36,382 nucleotides of DNA from Methylobacter sp. (lineage in GTDB: Bacteria; Pseudomonadota; Gammaproteobacteria; Methylococcales; Methylomonadaceae): the NCBI RefSeq assembly GCF_030680395.1, contig NZ_JAUXVR010000046.1, positions 1 through 36,382 of the forward strand, written 5' to 3'. This document shows positions 32,673-36,382 of this stretch, one piece after another; positions within the stretch are counted from its first letter, which is position 1; the number at the start of each line of letters is the position of its first letter. The notes below the pieces were generated by a model that saw only the letters and a program-made list of their open reading frames with translations, was not told the DNA's origin and did no database searches. Position numbers and translations under genes: made by a program.

Positions 32673-32969
32673 GGGTTCTATCGCTTAACTGTTTGACGCG
32701 GCAGAACCCCAAATCCCTAAGGGAGTTTATACGCAGTTCCGTGCGTCGCCGCGCAATACCGCCAACACGGGTAAATTTCAGGCTGTTCGACATTACCAAG
32801 CTGGGATGCCTGATTCCTTGGCAAAACCTCAAGCCATGCCGGATAATGAAAGCTATAAAACCATAGCAGCATTGAACGCAACACAAGTTCGGCGACTGGA
32901 AATGTCGGGATCAGTGAGCAATTAATGACTTTGTTATGGAAAACAGCCATTAATCAGCCCTATTCAAAA

Positions 32970-33542
32970 ATGACCCAAACAACCAACAATCTGGCCGCCT
33001 ACATCTGGTCTCTGGCCGACTTGCTGCGCGGCGACTTCAAGCAAAGCCAATACGGCCGCGTGATTCTGCCGTTTACCCTGTTACGCCGTCTTGAAGGTGT
33101 GCTGGAAGAAAGCAAAGAAGCCGTGCTGGCGGAATATGAAAAAGTTCAGAAAATGAACCTGCCGGAAGCTGCACAAGAAAAGTTCCTGCTCCGTGCGACC
33201 AACGGCCTGTCGTTTTATAACATCTCCAGAATGGATCTCTCCAAGCTGGGTGAGGCGGGCATCAAGGACAATCTGGAATCCTATATTCAGGGCTTTTCCA
33301 AAGATGCCCGCGAGATTTTCGAGCACTTCAAGTTTGCCGAATTTATCGGCCAGCTGAACGACGCCAACCTGCTCTACAAAATAGTGCAGCAGGTCAGGAA
33401 AACCGATTTGAGCCCCAAGGCCATTTCCAACCATGACATGGGCAAAGTCTTTGAAGAGTTGATTCGTCGCTTCGCTGAAAGTTCCAATGAAACCGCCGGC
33501 GAACATTTCACCCTCAAGGCCTGCCGTGCCCATCTTTTCTAG
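32970..33542 (+). pseudogene. hsdM: hsdM remnant, N-terminal third only
   Basis: A 190-residue frame that starts [19 protein letters not shown] and continues with the HsdM N-terminal helical domain ([52 protein letters not shown]). It reaches AGEHFT, where intact subunits continue PRDVIRLM and into the SAM-binding site. Here the sequence becomes LKACRAHLF and stops. The NPPY/F catalytic motif is missing, so no methyltransferase activity is possible. The homologous part ends near 33513. About 300 bases before it (32673-32969) show no gene. The matching hsdS piece lies beyond the RAYT gene. Confidence 0.85.
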
Positions 33543-33630
33543 AGCCTGGCGGGTTCTTATTTAAAAACAGCGAATACAAAAGCAGGCTTCACTTGTCCAT
33601 CCCTTTGCAATTGATGATAGCGGGATAACC

Positions 33631-34164
33631 ATGCAATATCGGCGATTTTATCAACCCGGTGCGCGTTATTTTTTTACCGTAGTTACCGAAAATCGAGAGC
33701 CTCTATTAATTGAAAACATTGATCGATTGCGTGCTGCTTTTCGTTTGTGTTTATCACGTTACCCTTTTGAGATTGAGGCGATGGTAGTGCTTCCTGATCA
33801 CTTACATACGATATGGCGATTACCGGAAAATGATGCCGATTTTTCTAAACGCTGGATGGTGATTAAACGTAAATTTTCAGCGGGATTGCCAAGCCGCGTG
33901 GTCAGTGATTCCAAGACCAAAAAGCGTGAAAAAGGCATTTGGCAACGACGTTTTTGGGAGCATTGCATTCGGGATGAGAATGACTGGCGGCGGCATGTGG
34001 ATTATATTCACTTTAATCCGGTTAAACATGGATACGTTTCCAAACCGCAAGATTGGCAGTACAGTTCATTTAACCAAGCCATCCGTAAAGGGTGGTATGA
34101 GCCAGGCGTTTTGTTGGATGATAATTTTAACGAGTTGAATAATGAGAACATGGGCAATGAGTAG
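33631..34164 (+). CDS. REP-associated tyrosine transposase (RAYT, Y1_Tnp/IS200-like)
   Basis: A 177-residue single-domain Y1 HUH nuclease. The HUH motif is PDHLHTIW (H57, H59) and the catalytic Tyr is likely Y125 in HVDYIHFNPVKHGYV. RRFWEH before it and FTVVTENR at the N-terminus are typical RAYT signatures. RAYTs are believed to spread REP palindromes. Consistent with this, the gene is followed at once by palindromes, and its last codons and stop lie in the first of two tandem 16-base units. It separates two halves of a broken type I restriction locus. All catalytic residues appear intact. Confidence 0.93.
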   Translation: MQYRRFYQPGARYFFTVVTENREPLLIENIDRLRAAFRLCLSRYPFEIEAMVVLPDHLHTIWRLPENDADFSKRWMVIKRKFSAGLPSRVVSDSKTKKREKGIWQRRFWEHCIRDENDWRRHVDYIHFNPVKHGYVSKPQDWQYSSFNQAIRKGWYEPGVLLDDNFNELNNENMGNE

Positions 34165-34274
34165 GACGGGCAATGAGTAGGATGGGCAAAGCGTAGCGTG
34201 CCCATCAATTAAGCGTGTTGGCATTGATGGACAGGTCATTGATGGGCACGTCGTACCTCCTTTGCCCATCCTAC
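34152..34274. repeat. REP pair (BIME-like) next to RAYT
   Basis: Two tandem 16-base units GGGCAATGAGTAGGA(C/T) at 34152-34183 lead into an inverted pair. Left 34177-34209 contains GTAGGATGGGCAAAG and GTGCCCATCAAT. Right 34238-34274 contains ATTGATGGGCAC and CTTTGCCCATCCTAC. They are complementary apart from short bulges, around a 28-base centre. The right end adjoins the hsdS fragment without a gap. Confidence 0.85.
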
Positions 34275-34661
34275 GGTGCTGCCTATGTTGTATGTCAGCC
34301 GAAAACATCCCTCAATTCATATTACTTCGAATTATCCCTTCGAACACCAAATGCTGTAACGGAGCTTAAAAGATATTCCAGAGGAATAACAGATTTTAGA
34401 CTTCGTTTATATTGGGATGAGTTTAAAAATATTTGTGTCCTAGTTCCGTCAGTTGATGAAATAAATGCAATTTTAAATTCAATTTCTGCAGTAAATCATA
34501 CGTATGATAATTTGATTACCGTTGCAGAGCGTCAAATTTTACTACTCAAAGAACGCCGCACAGCCCTAATCTCCGCTGCCGTTACCGGAAAAAATCGACG
34601 TAAGAAACTGGCAAGTCCCACAATAAAATCAAAACAACAAGGAAGACGCTGCATGATTTAA
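34275..34661 (+). pseudogene. hsdS: hsdS remnant, C-terminal part
   Basis: The frame from 34275 reads GAAYVVCQPKTSLNSYYF, then FELSLRTPN, GITDFRLRLYWDEFKNI and VPSVDEINAILNSISAVNHTYDNLITV. It ends in the coiled-coil/ALISAAVTGK tail. This is the second target-recognition domain end and C-terminal conserved helix of HsdS specificity subunits (about 125 of about 400 residues). The upstream ATG at 34215 lies in REP sequence and does not belong to it. The first DNA-recognition domain is absent. hsdR is not in the window. Confidence 0.85.
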
Positions 34662-34733
34662 TTCTGAGAAGTGGAGGCTGCGCGCAAGTCTGAGTCGCGT
34701 GCCTCTGGTTAGAGATGTCTGAGAATTCGATGT

Positions 34734-34768
34734 GAGAAACATATTAATTTAAATTGAATGTGTTTCTC
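34734..34768. terminator. Hairpin between hsdS remnant and Fic gene
   Basis: GAGAAACA (34734-34741) and TGTTTCTC (34761-34768) form an 8-bp stem with a 19-base AT-rich loop, followed by GCTTTTGTT. It may end the old hsd operon or be an operator for the Fic gene, whose start is 48 bases later. Confidence 0.4.
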
Positions 34769-34815
34769 GCTTTTGTTACCCTAGCTAAAAACAATGGGCA
34801 ACAAGAAAAATTATT

Positions 34816-35703
34816 ATGAAATACAATAATATCAATTATATAGATAAACTTGATCAGCTTCAGACGGCGTTTGTTTATTCAACAAAGCTTGCGGAAGCAA
34901 TTGGTGTTTCAAGGAGAACGCTTCTCAACTGGCGGCAGAAGCCTGAGTCGATCTCTGCCGAGTATCGTCTGGATATTGATGTTTTGTATTGCCGGCACTT
35001 TTTGATTCCTGAGTGGGATGACCCCAAACAAAGCTTTGAAGCTGTTTTGTTACCGGATGACATGCCTCACAACAAGGCGCTGTTTCTGCCATTTCTACGC
35101 CGTTTGAGTTACGGCACGATTGAAATTGAAACCGATATGGCGAAAGCGGATTTCGATAATATTATTGATGGGAAGAACATGCCTAAGAATATGGACAGGC
35201 AAACTTTTCTTGAAGGCTTTAATGCTTTTATTACGCATAAGCAACTTTGGCAGAAAATTGTGGAGCATGGCGAGCCGATGCCGATCACTGTGGATAGCAT
35301 CAAGACCTTGCATGCCGATTTTATGCGGGGTATTCATGATAATGCCGGTTTTTTTTCCACCAAGATTCGTGTGATGGGCCGGTTGGAAGGCGTGCAAACA
35401 ACTGAACCGGAAGATATTGAAGAAGAAATGATCCGATGGGTTTATAAAGAGGCTAAGGCCGTTACGCTGGATGCTATTGCCAAAGCACATGCTTATTTTA
35501 TTCTGATCCATCCGTTTGGTGATGGTAATGGACGTGTGGGACGCGCTTTGGTTATGGCGCAGTGTTTGAATGCCCGGTTAATGCCGCCTGTATTTGATGG
35601 TAAGAATAGGGCGATGTATTACGCCGCGATGCAACATGCAATGAAGCATGGCCGCTATGCGCCATTGGTTCGTCTTTTTTATGAGGCAGCCAAACTGGAT
35701 TAA
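34816..35703 (+). CDS. Fic-domain protein with N-terminal helix-turn-helix
   Basis: A 295-residue protein. Residues about 16-45 form a helix-turn-helix (TKLAEAIGVSRRTLLNWRQK). The Fic core has the full active-site loop HPFGDGNGRVGR at 232-243, with catalytic H232 and anion-binding and arginine residues. It should transfer AMP (or another nucleotide moiety) from a nucleotide to hydroxyl groups of target proteins. No (S/T)xxxE(G/N) inhibitory helix was found on reading. A regulatory DNA-binding role or self-control is possible. A nucleotidyltransferase gene follows after about 60 bases, and a broken type I restriction locus precedes it. Confidence 0.88.
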   Translation: MKYNNINYIDKLDQLQTAFVYSTKLAEAIGVSRRTLLNWRQKPESISAEYRLDIDVLYCRHFLIPEWDDPKQSFEAVLLPDDMPHNKALFLPFLRRLSYGTIEIETDMAKADFDNIIDGKNMPKNMDRQTFLEGFNAFITHKQLWQKIVEHGEPMPITVDSIKTLHADFMRGIHDNAGFFSTKIRVMGRLEGVQTTEPEDIEEEMIRWVYKEAKAVTLDAIAKAHAYFILIHPFGDGNGRVGRALVMAQCLNARLMPPVFDGKNRAMYYAAMQHAMKHGRYAPLVRLFYEAAKLD

Positions 35704-35761
35704 TGGGTTGTATTGCTCACGATACGATATTACATTTATGAAAAAAACCAAGAGTCTAATG

Positions 35762-36052
35762 ATGAATCGTCAACAAGCATTAACCGTATTAACTAGAGTA
35801 AAGCCTGAATTGGTCAAACGCTTTGGCGTAACGCGACTGGCATTATTTGGCTCTACTGTGCGCAATGAAGCAAAGCCCGGAAGCGATATTGATATTGTTG
35901 TTTCTTTTGATGGTGTTGCAACTTCCGAAAAATATTTTGGCGTGCAGTTTTATTTAGAAGATGAACTGGATGCACCGATTGATTTAGTCACTGAAAAAGC
36001 GATACGACCTGAGCTACGCCCTTTTATAGAGCGGGAGGCTGTCAATGTCTGA
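35762..36052 (+). CDS. MntA-type nucleotidyltransferase (HepT partner)
   Basis: A 96-residue minimal nucleotidyltransferase from ATG 35762. LFGSTVRNEAKPGSDIDI provides the G30-S31 motif and metal ligands D42 and D44; D74 in APIDLV is the third acidic residue. Earlier in-frame ATGs at 35738 and 35759 are alternatives. In MntA-HepT modules this enzyme modifies and silences the HEPN RNase HepT by adding nucleotides to its tyrosine. The partner follows here with a start codon overlapping the end of this gene, but is truncated. The gene may therefore be an orphan antitoxin. Confidence 0.87.
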   Translation: MNRQQALTVLTRVKPELVKRFGVTRLALFGSTVRNEAKPGSDIDIVVSFDGVATSEKYFGVQFYLEDELDAPIDLVTEKAIRPELRPFIEREAVNV

Positions 36053-36152
36053 GCGGGAATGGCGGTTTTATCTGGATGATATGCCGGGATTTGCTGAAAA
36101 TGTCTTGGCTTATACGGATGGTTTCGATCAAGACACATTTGCAGCTACGTAG
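36045..36152 (+). pseudogene. hepT (DUF86/HEPN) remnant, cut after 35 codons
   Basis: The ATG at 36045 overlaps the last codons of the nucleotidyltransferase. The frame reads MSEREWRFYLDDM, then FAENVLAYTDGFD and DTFAAT, the usual N-terminus of DUF86 HepT toxins, about 115 residues when whole. It stops at TAG 36150-36152, exactly where a palindromic repeat cassette begins. The catalytic R-x4-6-H motif is lost. No continuation was seen after the cassette. Confidence 0.8.
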
Positions 36153-36259
36153 GCCGGAATAAGCCGGTTCAAGCGATAGCGAGAACTGGTGTTTCCGGCA
36201 CTCCGATTGTGCCGGAAACACCCACGCTGGCTGACGCCGGGCAGGCTTATTCCGGCCTT
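36150..36259. repeat. Three-part palindromic cassette at the hepT break
   Basis: Outer arms AGGCCGGAATAAGCC (from 36151) and GGCTTATTCCGGCCT (to 36258) are exact complements. A 13-bp perfect hairpin, GTGTTTCCGGCAC/GTGCCGGAAACAC with a 7-base loop (36189-36221), lies inside. This is the layout of a paired REP/BIME element. Confidence 0.85.
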
Positions 36260-36330
36260 GTATATTAAATACATCTCTAAAACACAGGATTATGTGACAC
36301 AAAAAAGTTTATAGTGATAAGTGATTTTCT

Positions 36331-36382
36331 GGGGAAGCCGATCCGGCCTTAAGCTCTGAGCTTGTTCGTAGATAGGCTCCCC
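36331..36382. repeat. Palindrome at the window end
   Basis: GGGGAAGCC (36331-36339) and GGCTCCCC (36375-36382) can pair. AAGCTC-T-GAGCTT (36351-36363) is a perfect short hairpin in the middle. It reaches the right edge and may continue. Confidence 0.5.

Noticed and set aside
1598-36382. CRISPR arrays
   Set aside because: Repeats found are dispersed palindromes of differing length; there are no regularly spaced direct repeats with unique spacers.
1-36382. tRNA or rRNA genes
   Set aside because: No cloverleaf with a GTTCGA-type arm and CCA-acceptor end, and no rRNA-like stretch, was recognised on either strand by reading.

Overview
The window looks like a chromosomal segment of a gammaproteobacterium, most plausibly a methanotroph-type organism of the Methylococcales. 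That placement is an inference from gene families, roughly 50% G+C and abundance of REP-like palindromes; no methane-oxidation gene is in view. Genes are mostly complete but are separated by many palindromic repeats and by remnants of decayed mobile and toxin-antitoxin genes.

Layout. (1) 1-5.7 kb: envelope and iron genes: a BON-domain protein (5' end outside the window), a DUF1207 outer-membrane protein, an unrecognised gene, a 57-residue membrane-protein gene, a pair of bacterioferritin subunits with complementary active-site losses, bacterioferritin-associated ferredoxin behind a Fur-box-like operator, an IS630-type transposase remnant, and a secreted SleB-type cell-wall hydrolase. (2) 5.8-14.2 kb: a minus-strand signalling operon (histidine-kinase-like protein lacking the phospho-acceptor His, QseG-like lipoprotein, complete histidine kinase, OmpR-type regulator), divergent from a very large secreted protein with a duplicated beta-rich domain and a glycoside-hydrolase-like C-terminus. 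(3) 14.2-18.3 kb: a Phd/YefM-ParE type toxin-antitoxin pair, a broken higBA pair, a phosphate transporter (DUF47 + Pit) operon, a PIN-domain remnant and an unrecognised gene.

(4) 18.5-32.7 kb: a Wzx/Wzy-dependent exopolysaccharide locus, all on the plus strand: initiating sugar-phosphate transferase, Wza export lipoprotein, Wzc co-polymerase/tyrosine kinase, Wzy/O-antigen-ligase-like polymerase, Wzx-like flippase, a methyltransferase, four glycosyltransferases and GalE. These would build a lipid-linked repeat unit, modify it, flip it, polymerise it and export it. The intergenic spaces hold related palindromic elements, several nested inside one another.

(5) 32.9-36.4 kb: a decayed type I restriction-modification locus. 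An N-terminal hsdM piece and a C-terminal hsdS piece flank a REP-associated tyrosine transposase (RAYT) and its palindromes. They are followed by an HTH-Fic protein and a MntA-type nucleotidyltransferase whose HepT partner is cut short by another palindromic cassette.

The most noteworthy points are the complementary bacterioferritin pair, the His-less kinase beside a complete kinase, the exact nesting of a 48-bp repeat inside another palindrome, the inverted repeat copies bracketing wza, and the RAYT/REP block sitting exactly at the hsdS breakpoint.
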